64,000 bases of DNA from Paenibacillus eucommiae. GTDB taxonomy: Bacteria > Bacillota > Bacilli > Paenibacillales > NBRC-103111. The notes under the pieces are model-generated. The model was given only the letters and a program-made list of their open reading frames with translations, searched no databases and was not told the origin of the DNA. Made by a program: the position numbers and the translations under genes. Shown one piece after another: positions 34,440-43,722 of the stretch. How positions within the stretch are numbered: position 1 is the stretch's first letter; each line of letters begins with the position of its first letter. The stretch covers positions 558,001 through 622,000 of the forward strand of contig NZ_JAGGLB010000002.1 in the NCBI RefSeq assembly GCF_017874215.1, given 5' to 3'.

Positions 34440-35572
34440 AGGGCAACCTCCGGTGTAACTAGCGATTCCCCACTCCCCCGCTCGAACAAATGCGCTTTGT
34501 CCATCCGAAGCACCAGCTTCACGGTATCGCCTACCTGTACCCGTGTATGAGCATCGGCCCGTGATATAATCACCATGCCGCCAAGGTCAGCGTGCACATA
34601 TGTATCTGAGCCCATCGGTTCCTTCATATCTACCGTGACCGACACCTGCCAGTTTGTATACGCATTCATTTGTAACTGTTCTGAATCACACAGCACATGC
34701 TCCGGGCGCAACCCAAGCACCACTTGGCGCAGGTTAGTATTCATCCCCAGCAAATACCGCGCATACTTCTCCGGAAGAAGCAGCTTCAGCCGTTTATTTT
34801 CGAAGTAAAAACCATCGGCTTGTGCTACAATTCCCCCTTCGATGAAATTCATTTGTGGCGTTCCGATAAACCCGGCTACAAACATGTTGCGCGGCTCATC
34901 ATAGAGTGTTTGTGGTGCAGCCACCTGTTGAATTTTACCGTCGCGCATGACTACGATCCGTGTGCCCATCGTCATCGCTTCCGTCTGGTCATGAGTTACA
35001 TAAACAAATGTCGTCTTTAGCTGGCTGTGAATTTTTATGATTTCCGTACGCGTCTGTGCCCGCAGCTTGGCATCCAGGTTGGAAAGCGGCTCATCCATCA
35101 GGAATGCCTTCGGTTCACGTACGAGCGCCCGCCCCAGTGCGACCCGCTGCTTCTGCCCCCCGGACAATTGACCCGGCCGCTTCGTCAGCAAGTGTGAAAT
35201 TTCAAGCATCTTGGCTGACCTGCTCACACGCAGATCCACCTCGTGCTTAGCGACCTTACGCAGCTGCAGGCCTAGCGCCATATTGTCATAGACCGATAAG
35301 TTCGGATACAGCGCATAGTTTTGAAATACCATGGCAATGTCCCGATCCTTCGGTGATACATAGTTTGTAAATTTCCCGTCAATGTAGATGTCCCCCTTGG
35401 AGACGTCCTCCAGTCCGGCCAACATCCGCAAGGTTGTGGATTTACCACAGCCAGACGGACCGACCATGACGAGAAACTCGCCGTCGGCTACGTCCAGATG
35501 GAAATCATGGACCGAAGGGACGCTTTCATCTTTGTAAAACTTATATACATGCTGAAACGATACACTGCCCAT
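34436..35572 (-). CDS. Sugar ABC transporter ATP-binding protein (MsmX/UgpC type)
   Basis: ATPase of 378 residues: Walker [10 protein letters not shown], signature LSGGQKQR, Walker B FLMDEPLSNLDAKLR and the switch histidine in VYVTHDQTEAMT, followed by a regulatory OB/TOBE region (residues about 240-370) as in MsmX, UgpC and MalK. MsmX-type ATPases serve several importers. It is the only sugar-type ATPase in the window although four permease pairs are present, so sharing is likely. First gene of the 19-35 kb operon; the ATGA overlap with the next gene couples translation. Confidence 0.95.
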   Translation of the reverse strand: MGSVSFQHVYKFYKDESVPSVHDFHLDVADGEFLVMVGPSGCGKSTTLRMLAGLEDVSKGDIYIDGKFTNYVSPKDRDIAMVFQNYALYPNLSVYDNMALGLQLRKVAKHEVDLRVSRSAKMLEISHLLTKRPGQLSGGQKQRVALGRALVREPKAFLMDEPLSNLDAKLRAQTRTEIIKIHSQLKTTFVYVTHDQTEAMTMGTRIVVMRDGKIQQVAAPQTLYDEPRNMFVAGFIGTPQMNFIEGGIVAQADGFYFENKRLKLLLPEKYARYLLGMNTNLRQVVLGLRPEHVLCDSEQLQMNAYTNWQVSVTVDMKEPMGSDTYVHADLGGMVIISRADAHTRVQVGDTVKLVLRMDKAHLFERGSGESLVTPEVAL

Positions 35573-35623
35573 GCCTCTATATCCCCCTTAATCCAAACAA
35601 TCCATTACTGGGATTCTTTCACT

Positions 35624-35665
35624 ATTAAAATCTCTCTCCCCGTCCAAAGAATCTGGAGGGGAGAG
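35624..35665 (-). terminator. Terminator of the 35.7-39 kb transporter operon
   Basis: On the minus strand CTCTCCCC(TCCA) pairs with (TGGA)CGGGGAGAG and is followed by AGATTTTAAT. It starts 12 bases after the binding-protein stop codon. The T-run is weak, so some read-through into the ATPase operon is possible. Confidence 0.7.
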
Positions 35666-35677
35666 CGCGTAAGCTAT

Positions 35678-37267
35678 TTATTTCAGATTATCCATCGTTT
35701 CCTTCACATACTGCTGCGCCTTCTTAAATCCTACTTTATTCATTTCACTGATCATTTCCGACCACCCTGCGTCCAGCGTTTTTTCACCGCTTATGATCAT
35801 AATCGAATAACGCTCTGAAATATCGATCATCTTTTTATTAATTTCTTCAAATTCCATCGGGAAACCGAGGACATTCGAAATATCGGATAAAATCAAATTC
35901 TTGTTCATAAAACCGTCCTGTTTGTCAGCAATTTCTGGATTTTTATTGAAGCTGTTGTCGGTAATCGCTTCGATTTTATTTCCATTGAAACGAAATATAT
36001 TCCCGAAATATTGGCCTATATTGTAGGGTCCCTTCAATTCTTCACCTACAAAAGTGTTCTTTGGTTCTTTCTTTCTATTTTCCACATTGGCTACAATCTT
36101 GTCTCCATCCTTCGAATAATGGATACCTTCAATGCCATACATGGTGAGAGCTCTTCCTTCCGGACTGTAGATATAGTCCAACAGTTGAACGACTCTTTCC
36201 GGATCTTTCGTCTGCGAGGAAATACTCCAGCCGCCCCAGAAACCGCCAGTTGACTCAATTCCGCCTTGACCGCCTGGTCCGTCTGGTGGAGGCAATACAT
36301 CTATCACCGCATTAGGGTTGACCGCATGAACTTGCTCGATAATCCCATCCGCATTCAAGCCGCTATTCGAAATCATCACTCCCGCTTTTCCGGAAGCGAA
36401 CGATTCTCCTTTTTGTGCGTCATCATTCAGGAAATACTCTCTTTGAATATAGCCTGCCTTGTAGTTCTCATTCATCCATTTCAGAAATTGCTTAAAGGAT
36501 TCAGCAGCATACCCCGGCTCGTATTCACCAGCCTCATTCTTATTCCATGATGGCTTAACTCCGAAACCGGTACGGATTACATCGAACCATTCACTGATTT
36601 TGGAGGCTGTCAAACCAACTGTATCTTTCTTATTATTGCCATCAGGATCATTTTCCGTAAATGCTTTGATCATGGCCGTAAACTCTTCAATATTGGTTGG
36701 CTCCTTCAATTGAAGCTTATCCAGCCAATCCTTGCGGTAATAAAGAGAGTGGCTTACCGACAAATTAATTTGCGGGAGGAAGTAGTAATGCCCATTGATC
36801 TTTAAATTTTTGTACAAATCCGTTTCCAGCAGTTTCTTCAGATTCGGAGCTTTATCCATATATTTATCTAGCTCCAGAATAACACCATTACTTGCCCAAC
36901 TGCTGTATTCAGGCAGCGTCGTCAGATAGAAGAACATATCCGGCGCTTCTCCAGTATTAATTTTTAAGGAGAGCTTTTCCAGATACCCCTCCCACGGAGC
37001 GCCAGCTCTGCTTATGGAAACATTGAATTTCTTATCCAGCTCTTTAATAATGCTGTCATTATCCATTTTATCGTACTTGTGGAAATCATAAGCATATATC
37101 GAAACGTTTACATTTTCTTGCTTTGTTTCATCGCTTGGCTGCGAAGTTGGCGTCTTCGTCTCCACAACATTTTGTTCCTTTTTCCCATCATCTTTACTTG
37201 TACAACCCATCGCCAAACTCGATAACATCAAAACAACGATACAAACCATCAACCATTTTTTACGCAA
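35678..37267 (-). CDS. Extracellular solute-binding lipoprotein (LipO/YtcQ type)
   Basis: Binding protein of 529 residues. The signal peptide ends in LAMGCTS, giving a lipidated cysteine near residue 21, followed by a polar linker. The long form with DKKFNVSISRAG and TGGFWGGWSISSQTKDPERVV matches the large LipO/YtcQ class that works with YtcP/LplB-type permeases. A TTG at 37267 was chosen because GGAGGGG lies six bases upstream; two in-frame ATGs (37285, 37282) have no ribosome site. Third gene of the operon permease-permease-binding protein; no ATPase is present. Confidence 0.92.
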   Translation of the reverse strand: MRKKWLMVCIVVLMLSSLAMGCTSKDDGKKEQNVVETKTPTSQPSDETKQENVNVSIYAYDFHKYDKMDNDSIIKELDKKFNVSISRAGAPWEGYLEKLSLKINTGEAPDMFFYLTTLPEYSSWASNGVILELDKYMDKAPNLKKLLETDLYKNLKINGHYYFLPQINLSVSHSLYYRKDWLDKLQLKEPTNIEEFTAMIKAFTENDPDGNNKKDTVGLTASKISEWFDVIRTGFGVKPSWNKNEAGEYEPGYAAESFKQFLKWMNENYKAGYIQREYFLNDDAQKGESFASGKAGVMISNSGLNADGIIEQVHAVNPNAVIDVLPPPDGPGGQGGIESTGGFWGGWSISSQTKDPERVVQLLDYIYSPEGRALTMYGIEGIHYSKDGDKIVANVENRKKEPKNTFVGEELKGPYNIGQYFGNIFRFNGNKIEAITDNSFNKNPEIADKQDGFMNKNLILSDISNVLGFPMEFEEINKKMIDISERYSIMIISGEKTLDAGWSEMISEMNKVGFKKAQQYVKETMDNLK

Positions 37268-37284
37268 TAAAAACCCCTCCATCA

Positions 37285-38163
37285 TTACTGTTTAATTGAG
37301 CCTAAAAGAACACCCTTAACAAAATGCTTTTGTAGAAATGGATATACCAGCATAATGGGTAATGTAGCCACAACAACAATGGCCATTTTGTTACTGACAA
37401 TGAGCTTTAAGGGATCACCTTGAACGGCGCCATTTCTAATGCTGTCCATATTACCTAATATAAGAAATTCACGCAAAATGTTCTGAATCGGAAATAACTT
37501 GGCTTGATCAATAAAAATTAATGCAGTAAACCAATCATTCCACTTCCCTACGCCATAGAACAATGCCAGAGTAGCCATGATCGGCATCGATAAGGGAATG
37601 AAGATTTTGAACAGTGTATACATATGCCCTGCTCCATCAATCCTCGCCGCTTCCTCCAGACTTTCCGGAATTTGCTTAAAAAAGTTGAGCATCAGAATCG
37701 TATTAAAGCCTACGAACATGCCCGGTATAATAAATACCAGCACATTGTTGATTAATCCCAAATTTTTGATCAATAGATAGTTAGGGATCAGCCCCCCACT
37801 GAACAGCATCGTAATGATGATAAACAGCAGAAATACATTGCGTCCTTTTAAATAATACCTAGAAAGCGGAAAGGCTGTAATCGCTGTAATCAGCAAATGC
37901 AAGAAAGTCGAAACGATAACGATACCTACGGTCAAAAGAAAGCTGCGATGAATAGCCTCATCACTAAGGATAGTTACGTACGAAGAAAATGAAATGTCCC
38001 TTGGAAACAGAATAAATCTGTTATTTAAGTAGGACTCATAGCTCGTAATCGACACGACAAATACATGCCAGAATGGAATAACAGTAAGCAGGGCAAAAGC
38101 GGTTAAGAAGATAGCGTTCAATAGCTGGAAAGTCATTTCGCCGACCTGCATTTTTTTTACCAT
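37285..38163 (-). CDS. Carbohydrate ABC transporter permease (YtcP type)
   Basis: Membrane permease of 292 residues with six predicted helices. The coupling loop is EEAARIDGAGHMYTLFK, and the C-terminus VKGVLLGSIKQ is typical for the YtcP class. Its ATG overlaps the end of the first permease gene by seven bases. It works with the permease at 38157 and the lipoprotein at 35678. The substrate class (often complex oligosaccharides) is inferred from family and from the neighbouring YesN/YesM pair. Confidence 0.93.
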   Translation of the reverse strand: MVKKMQVGEMTFQLLNAIFLTAFALLTVIPFWHVFVVSITSYESYLNNRFILFPRDISFSSYVTILSDEAIHRSFLLTVGIVIVSTFLHLLITAITAFPLSRYYLKGRNVFLLFIIITMLFSGGLIPNYLLIKNLGLINNVLVFIIPGMFVGFNTILMLNFFKQIPESLEEAARIDGAGHMYTLFKIFIPLSMPIMATLALFYGVGKWNDWFTALIFIDQAKLFPIQNILREFLILGNMDSIRNGAVQGDPLKLIVSNKMAIVVVATLPIMLVYPFLQKHFVKGVLLGSIKQ

Positions 38164-39053
38164 ATGCCTGATCCTCCCAGCATTTTGGCTGCTTTGTTCG
38201 TAATCACAATGAGGATGAAACCGATTAACGATTTAAACAGACCCAAGGCTGTAGCCAAGCTGTACTTACCCTCTAATAAACCGATCCGGTATACATAGGT
38301 ATCGATGATATCGGCTGAAGGGTAGACGAGAGGACTGTATAAATTAAAAATCTGATCAAATCCTGCATTCAGAATTCCGCTTAAGCTTAGAATAAGCATG
38401 ATACTAATAGCTGTAGAGATCCCCGGAAGCGTAATGTAGATCAACCGGTGCCAGCGGTTCGCACCGTCGATCATCGCCGCCTCGTACTGCTCGGGATCAA
38501 TCCCTGCAAGCGCTGCCAAATAAATGATAGTCCCCCATCCTGCTTCTTTCAAAATATCAGAGGCGACCAGCATCGGGACGAAATATACATTGCTTGTCAG
38601 AAACGATATAGGCTCGAAACCCAGCTGCTGAATCAAATGATTCACAATACCGTTATCTGTTGTCAACAACACCCTCAGAATGCCCGCAACTATAATCCAT
38701 GATATAAAGTGAGGCAAGTAAATGACCGTTTGAATCGTCCGTTTAAATATCGTAATGCGCACCTCGTTTAGCAGCAGGGCGAGAAAGATCGGGAATGGAA
38801 ATCCGAAAAACAAGCGCAGCAAACTGATTTTCAGTGTATTCCAGGTTACCGTCATGAAATTGGGATCACTGAACAGTTGATTGAAATGCTTCATCCCAAC
38901 CCAAGGGCTGTGTAAAATTCCTTTCATAAAATTGTAATCTTTAAAAGCCAGTACAACTCCATACATTGGAACATAGTTAAATACAATCAAATAAACAACA
39001 CTCGGCAGTAATAAAAGATACAGCGCCTTGTTTTTTGCTAACGATCCGAGCAA
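38157..39053 (-). CDS. Carbohydrate ABC transporter permease (LplB type)
   Basis: Membrane permease of 298 residues, first gene of the second transporter operon. Six helices are predicted; the loop motif is QYEAAMIDGANRWHRL. No ATG lies near the N-terminus; the TTG at 39053 (then CTC GGA) follows GGGAGATG at ten bases and was taken as start. A well-defined promoter and direct-repeat operator lie just upstream (39098-39151), between this gene and the end of the response-regulator gene. Confidence 0.92.
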   Translation of the reverse strand: MLGSLAKNKALYLLLLPSVVYLIVFNYVPMYGVVLAFKDYNFMKGILHSPWVGMKHFNQLFSDPNFMTVTWNTLKISLLRLFFGFPFPIFLALLLNEVRITIFKRTIQTVIYLPHFISWIIVAGILRVLLTTDNGIVNHLIQQLGFEPISFLTSNVYFVPMLVASDILKEAGWGTIIYLAALAGIDPEQYEAAMIDGANRWHRLIYITLPGISTAISIMLILSLSGILNAGFDQIFNLYSPLVYPSADIIDTYVYRIGLLEGKYSLATALGLFKSLIGFILIVITNKAAKMLGGSGIW

Positions 39054-39097
39054 TAAGAATCATCTCCCTGAACCCTTCTGTTTGTCTCTCATTTATG

Positions 39098-39151
39098 AGT
39101 ATAAAGGAAGGGCTGACAAACAAATAGGCGTCCAGCTTTGGATTATGTGTC
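39098..39151 (-). promoter_or_regulatory. Promoter and direct-repeat operator of the second transporter operon
   Basis: On the minus strand the -10 TATACT (39103-39098) is 17 bases from a poor -35 TATTTG (39126-39121). Upstream are two half-sites, GACACATAATCC (from 39151) and GACGCCTATTTG (from 39132), 19 bases apart, the second overlapping the -35. The same block recurs at 46729-46782. Spacing and weak -35 fit activation by an AraC-type protein, most simply the adjacent YesN-type regulator (inferred). Confidence 0.75.
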
Positions 39152-39167
39152 GCTTTTTTAGAAAAAC

Positions 39168-40805
39168 TTATTTTCCATGCTGCGTATACTGTTTCGGTGA
39201 AATGCCTACTTCTCTTTTAAAAATTTTGCAAAAATGTCTGTAATCGTTATACCCTACGGCACTTGCTACTTCATAAACCTTATACATATCCTGCTTCAGC
39301 AATTCCTTGGCCTTTCCTACCCGGGTCAGAGTTAGAAATGAGGTAAAGGTCACGCCAGTTTCTTGCCGGAACAGCCAGCTAAAATAGGAAGAATTCACAT
39401 AAAACCGCTCGGCAATATCCGTTAATGAAATCTCATTCATATACTGTTCGATCACAAACTCCTTCACTCGCTTAACCAAATTCCGCCCGTCATCCTGATC
39501 CAGGTGCTTCAGCTCAGTTCTGACTTCCTCTATTTTCTGTTTGGCGAACGAGAGGATATGAGTCAAATCGCTCAAGCCGCTTAGAGAAATTTCATTCATG
39601 CTTTTCATTTCTATATCATGACTTTGTTCCGTCGCATAACCGCAAACCGAATAAAGCATCTGTACTGCAGCATGCTTAACACTCTCGTATTCAATATTTC
39701 GATGCCGCGCAATGTGCCCGAACATATCCTCAAAGATAGGCTCCAAATCGCCGTTGCCTGCAGTTATGTACATCGTCAGCGTTTCTTCCGCTTGTTTCAA
39801 TTGTTGAAACTCCGGATAGTTCAAAGACCTTAAAGCGGGGACTGCCGCCGAGAAGTTAATGGAGCCGCCCCCTGTATAAAATCGGTAAGCCAACGCATCC
39901 GCGGCTTGCCGATAGGACTGCGGAAGCTCATCAGGAATATCTACCGCTCTTCCGATTCCCGCGGAGAACAAAGCTCCAACATACACTTCGGAGCACCTCA
40001 AGCTGATCTCATTCATAAGGCTGTGCATCGTTTGTTCCAATCGTTGCCCTGCATACTCAGCCTCGCCGGTCGCGGGCATACTAACCAGCAATACAAGGCG
40101 GCCATCATTATCAAAAGTATGTTGAAACGATACAGGTAAATCCGCTTGCTCCATCACCTGCGAAGCGGCATTCGGAAGGAACCAGCTGCTGCTTCGCTTA
40201 TAATCTCCGATAACATCCGTTGCACAGACCGCCGCATTATCTATATCCAGAACTGCACAAATGTAACTTGCCTGCTCTATTGTCGAGTGTAATAATCCGC
40301 TAATCAAGCTGCCGATATCCGCATCTGACTGGTCATGAATCCAGGCGTTCAGCTTCTCTTCCCTTAGTTGTCGAGAACCAGCCTCCACTTGCTGCTGCAA
40401 AAGCTGCTTCTCCGTTCTCTCCGCTTGTTCGCGATCAAGGATTTCCCTAAGCTGCATAAAGGTTTCGGCAAGCTTATCGCGTTTGATTGGCTTCAGAATA
40501 TATTGAAAAACGCCATACTCCAAAGACTGCCTTGCATATTCGAATTCACTGAAGCCCGTGAGAATGACAATCTTAACTCCCGGTTTTTTCACTTTAATTT
40601 GTCGCGTCAACTCGAGGCCGTCGAGAACAGGCATTCTCACATCCGTCATCACCACATCGACTTCATTGTCCAAAATATAAGGCAGCGCCTGCTTCCCGTT
40701 AGCCGCTTCCCCGCAAACCTCAAATCCCAATGCATGCCACTCGATGCTATGGACCAAGCCTTTGCGGATAATCTCTTCATCCTCGACGATAAATAGTTTC
40801 TTCAA
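39168..40805 (-). CDS. YesN-type response regulator (receiver plus AraC HTH)
   Basis: Response regulator of 545 residues. The N-terminal receiver domain (about 1-118) has the acidic DE pair, the phosphorylated Asp in VVMTDVRMPVLDG and the Lys in YILKPIK. A helical linker follows, then a C-terminal AraC-type double helix-turn-helix (about 445-545) with ISLTDIAERFYVNSSYFSWL and VGYNDYRHFCKIFKREVG. A TTG start at 40805 sits nine bases after AAAAGGGG; the ATG at 40814 touches that site. Partner of the kinase at 40845. Probable activator of the transporter operon downstream and of the secreted-protein gene at 43868, judged by shared upstream sites. Confidence 0.93.
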   Translation of the reverse strand: MKKLFIVEDEEIIRKGLVHSIEWHALGFEVCGEAANGKQALPYILDNEVDVVMTDVRMPVLDGLELTRQIKVKKPGVKIVILTGFSEFEYARQSLEYGVFQYILKPIKRDKLAETFMQLREILDREQAERTEKQLLQQQVEAGSRQLREEKLNAWIHDQSDADIGSLISGLLHSTIEQASYICAVLDIDNAAVCATDVIGDYKRSSSWFLPNAASQVMEQADLPVSFQHTFDNDGRLVLLVSMPATGEAEYAGQRLEQTMHSLMNEISLRCSEVYVGALFSAGIGRAVDIPDELPQSYRQAADALAYRFYTGGGSINFSAAVPALRSLNYPEFQQLKQAEETLTMYITAGNGDLEPIFEDMFGHIARHRNIEYESVKHAAVQMLYSVCGYATEQSHDIEMKSMNEISLSGLSDLTHILSFAKQKIEEVRTELKHLDQDDGRNLVKRVKEFVIEQYMNEISLTDIAERFYVNSSYFSWLFRQETGVTFTSFLTLTRVGKAKELLKQDMYKVYEVASAVGYNDYRHFCKIFKREVGISPKQYTQHGK

Positions 40806-40844
40806 TAAAATCATCCCCTTTTATTCGTCTCATTTCTCTCTCTT

Positions 40845-43601
40845 TTAAAGGATTGGCAGCATGACAGTAACAACCGTTCCTTCATTAATCTTACTTGTAA
40901 TCTGCAGCCCATACTGATCACCAAACATCAGCTTGATCCGCTCATTTACATTTAATAGGCCAATACTCCTTGAAGGCTCATGGTACCAATTCCGGAACCG
41001 TTCACGTAATTCGTTTAATCGTTCGTCCTCCATCCCCAGACCATTATCCGCAATTTGCAGTTGCAAACTGCCCTCATGGATAAAGCCGTTGATTTGAATT
41101 GTACCGGGTCCCTCCATCAGCTCAATGCCATGGTAAATAGCATTTTCGATAATTGGCTGCAGTACCAGTTTAATCGTTTTACAAAGGTTGGCGTCTTCAT
41201 GAATATTCCAATGAACGTTTAACTTCTCGTTATAGCGAATTTTCTGAATCGTTATATAAGCCTCTGCATGCTGCACTTCTTCCCCGACACTGACGATATG
41301 TTGCCCACGGTTAATACCGATCCGAAACAAATCGGCCAGTGAAGTCATCATTTTTACAGCCTTTTCGTTTTCACTTTGAATAACCAGCCAATTAATCGAT
41401 TCGAATGTATTGTACAAGAAATGGGGATTAATTTGTGACTGCAGCGCGTTTAACTCCGCCTCTCTTTTTTTGGTTTCGAGCTCCTGCTCTCGGATTTTGG
41501 AAGCCGTAATTTGCTCTATCAGACTCTGCAGGCGGTCCAGCATCGTATTAAAGCTGCGGCCAAGCAGCTCGATTTCATCCCCGCTGCGCTCATAGAAACG
41601 TACACCCAGATTGCCTTCCTGCACCTTCTTGATAACACGAATCAGCGAATGTATGGGCCGCAAGAACACAGCCGATTTCTGGATACAAATAATAACGATT
41701 ACGAGCATCATGATCGATAAAACAAATAAATTATAAGTAATCAAATCATTTTTGGAGCTCACCAGCTCATTTGAAGGGAGGAGGGCATGAATCCTCCAAT
41801 CACTATAGCTAAGTCCTGTTTCGGCCTTAAACATCTTGCCTGGCAAAGATAATAGCGGAAGCTCCTTCAGTTTCTTGCCTATCGTTTGTTTATCGTTGGC
41901 AGACAGGATAACACCATCACTATTGCTGATCAGTACGGCCCCCTGATTACTGATCCTAACATCCTTGAACATTTGACTTAATAGAGCTTCTTGAATATCC
42001 ACCTTCAAATATCCGATCGTTTGAGCAAATCCCTCGGTGAAAAGTATATTGCCTTTTATTTCATGAACTAATGAAAATACCTGGTTTTGAAACTCATCAG
42101 CATGCGTGTCAACCCAGACCATATTCGTCTTTCTTTCCATTAACGGCGCTTTAAGCTCATCATGAATCTGTGAGGAGGAGTACAACACTTCCCCATTCAT
42201 TTTGTATAGCGTTATCGTACTTAAGCCATTGTGATAAATCGCTTTGTTCATAATTTCTTTAGTTATCGTTTGCTGCTGCTTCCTGTATTCAGTTAACTCT
42301 GTCAGAGGAGGCATCGTATAGAGCAGCTGTACATTTTCATTTGTAATCATGTACTTTGCGTTGCGGATATGACGATTGAGCAGCATATCTATGCTGGATG
42401 AGGCTTGTAGCAGTGTCTGGCGAAATGATTGCTCCAGTTGATTCTCTACAATATGTACCGTTTTCTGATACAGCAATAAGCTGAGCACTAACATAGGAAC
42501 AATCACTATGCACATATAAAATAAAAAGAGCTTATATCCGAATTTCATAGATTTAAAGAAGAGAAACCGGTATCCCTGATTGGACGCATAATAGCCTGTT
42601 AGTAATTCAGGTCCATTGATTCCCTTCAGGAAAGCTTGCTTCATCTTCCTGATGCGCCACGTCAACCCCCTTGAAGCGAACATTGCAGCAATCATACAGA
42701 TAACAACGATAATACTTACATGAAGCACTACAAATATACGAATTTCGTTTAATGGTTTAACGATGTTCTTTTCAGAAATTAAATTAACCAAATACCAATC
42801 CATCAGACCTGATTTCATATAAACGAAACGATTGCTCTCTTCGCGAATACTTCCTTCAGGTTTTTCAGCAGCGATCACATTCATTAACGGAGTTGTATCT
42901 GTAGTCGTTAGGGTTGTTCCTAACCATGTTTGTTTGGTAGTACGATCTATCGCATATACATTTCCGGCAGACTGTTTTTGCATAATGGATGCGGTGGACA
43001 AAAAACTGATCATAATCACATCATTGCCTTCAGAGTTAGAGATTTTCTTCACCATAAAAATGATATTCGTACCATCCCCGGCAACCTTCATCTGATTGCT
43101 CCTTGAAGATTGAAACAATTCATCACTGCTGACCAATAAATATTGATCATCCTGCAGGCTCAGCACCTTCTTTTGGTAAATTGGCGTGCTGAGTAATTCC
43201 TCGTAGGTATAATTATTTGTCCTGAACCCTGCTGCGAAGTCCTGTGATTGGGACAAAATCATAGCCCCTAATATGGCATCGTTATTAGAGATTGCTGTCT
43301 TAAGCAGCTTCTCTACTTCCGTTGCATCCGAGTAACGCTGAAAGGATGTTTTGATAGTTGGAGTAAACACTTGATTCAAAATTGTATTATTCTGCAAAAT
43401 GCCTGCTGACTGATTCACATCCTCTACAATCGTCAGCAAGCTGCGGTCAATTTGCTTCAATTCGTTAATGAGATATTTTTCTGTTTCCAGAATCAGAATA
43501 TGCGCTGCAATATTATAAGAGATTACTCCGATCAGTATCGCTATACTCACTACCATAATCAATGATGTGGAAAGCAGCTTTTTGAAAATTGAATTTCCCA
43601 T
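40845..43601 (-). CDS. YesM-type sensor histidine kinase with two extracellular sensor regions
   Basis: Kinase of 918 residues; YesM proteins are usually near 580. It has four predicted membrane helices (about 11-33, 287-310, 354-376, 620-643) in place of two. They enclose two separate extracellular sensor regions (about 35-285 and 378-618), the second resembling a Cache domain (GAVLISNSDGVILSAND). A HAMP domain (about 645-697) and the His-kinase/ATPase module follow, with the phosphorylated His in NPHFLYNTFES, the N-box in ENAIYHGIE and DNGLGM. It is upstream of and probably cotranscribed with the response regulator. A cre-like site lies 25 bases before its start. Confidence 0.9.
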   Translation of the reverse strand: MGNSIFKKLLSTSLIMVVSIAILIGVISYNIAAHILILETEKYLINELKQIDRSLLTIVEDVNQSAGILQNNTILNQVFTPTIKTSFQRYSDATEVEKLLKTAISNNDAILGAMILSQSQDFAAGFRTNNYTYEELLSTPIYQKKVLSLQDDQYLLVSSDELFQSSRSNQMKVAGDGTNIIFMVKKISNSEGNDVIMISFLSTASIMQKQSAGNVYAIDRTTKQTWLGTTLTTTDTTPLMNVIAAEKPEGSIREESNRFVYMKSGLMDWYLVNLISEKNIVKPLNEIRIFVVLHVSIIVVICMIAAMFASRGLTWRIRKMKQAFLKGINGPELLTGYYASNQGYRFLFFKSMKFGYKLFLFYMCIVIVPMLVLSLLLYQKTVHIVENQLEQSFRQTLLQASSSIDMLLNRHIRNAKYMITNENVQLLYTMPPLTELTEYRKQQQTITKEIMNKAIYHNGLSTITLYKMNGEVLYSSSQIHDELKAPLMERKTNMVWVDTHADEFQNQVFSLVHEIKGNILFTEGFAQTIGYLKVDIQEALLSQMFKDVRISNQGAVLISNSDGVILSANDKQTIGKKLKELPLLSLPGKMFKAETGLSYSDWRIHALLPSNELVSSKNDLITYNLFVLSIMMLVIVIICIQKSAVFLRPIHSLIRVIKKVQEGNLGVRFYERSGDEIELLGRSFNTMLDRLQSLIEQITASKIREQELETKKREAELNALQSQINPHFLYNTFESINWLVIQSENEKAVKMMTSLADLFRIGINRGQHIVSVGEEVQHAEAYITIQKIRYNEKLNVHWNIHEDANLCKTIKLVLQPIIENAIYHGIELMEGPGTIQINGFIHEGSLQLQIADNGLGMEDERLNELRERFRNWYHEPSRSIGLLNVNERIKLMFGDQYGLQITSKINEGTVVTVMLPIL

Positions 43602-43625
43602 GTATCAACCGCCCTAATCTTACAA

Positions 43626-43640
43626 ATGAAATCGCTTGCA
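43626..43640. promoter_or_regulatory. Candidate cre site (CcpA)
   Basis: ATGAAATCGCTTGCA matches the full WTGNAANCGNWNNCW consensus for catabolite control and lies 25 bases upstream of the kinase start codon, a position that would allow repression of the sensor pair when a preferred sugar is present. CcpA binding is inferred. Confidence 0.5.
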
Positions 43641-43684
43641 CATCTAAGTGATCACATAGCCTAGAGGTTTGAAAGTGAATCGTC

Positions 43685-43722
43685 AAAAACCCACTCAGTC
43701 AGGCTGCGCGCCTGAAGGTGGG
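43685..43722 (-). terminator. Terminator of the 899-residue secreted protein gene
   Basis: On the minus strand CCCACC-TTCAGG pairs with CCTGACTGAGTGGG around GCGCGCAG-type loop bases and is followed by TTTTTGACG. It separates the secreted-protein gene from the kinase gene. Confidence 0.75.
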
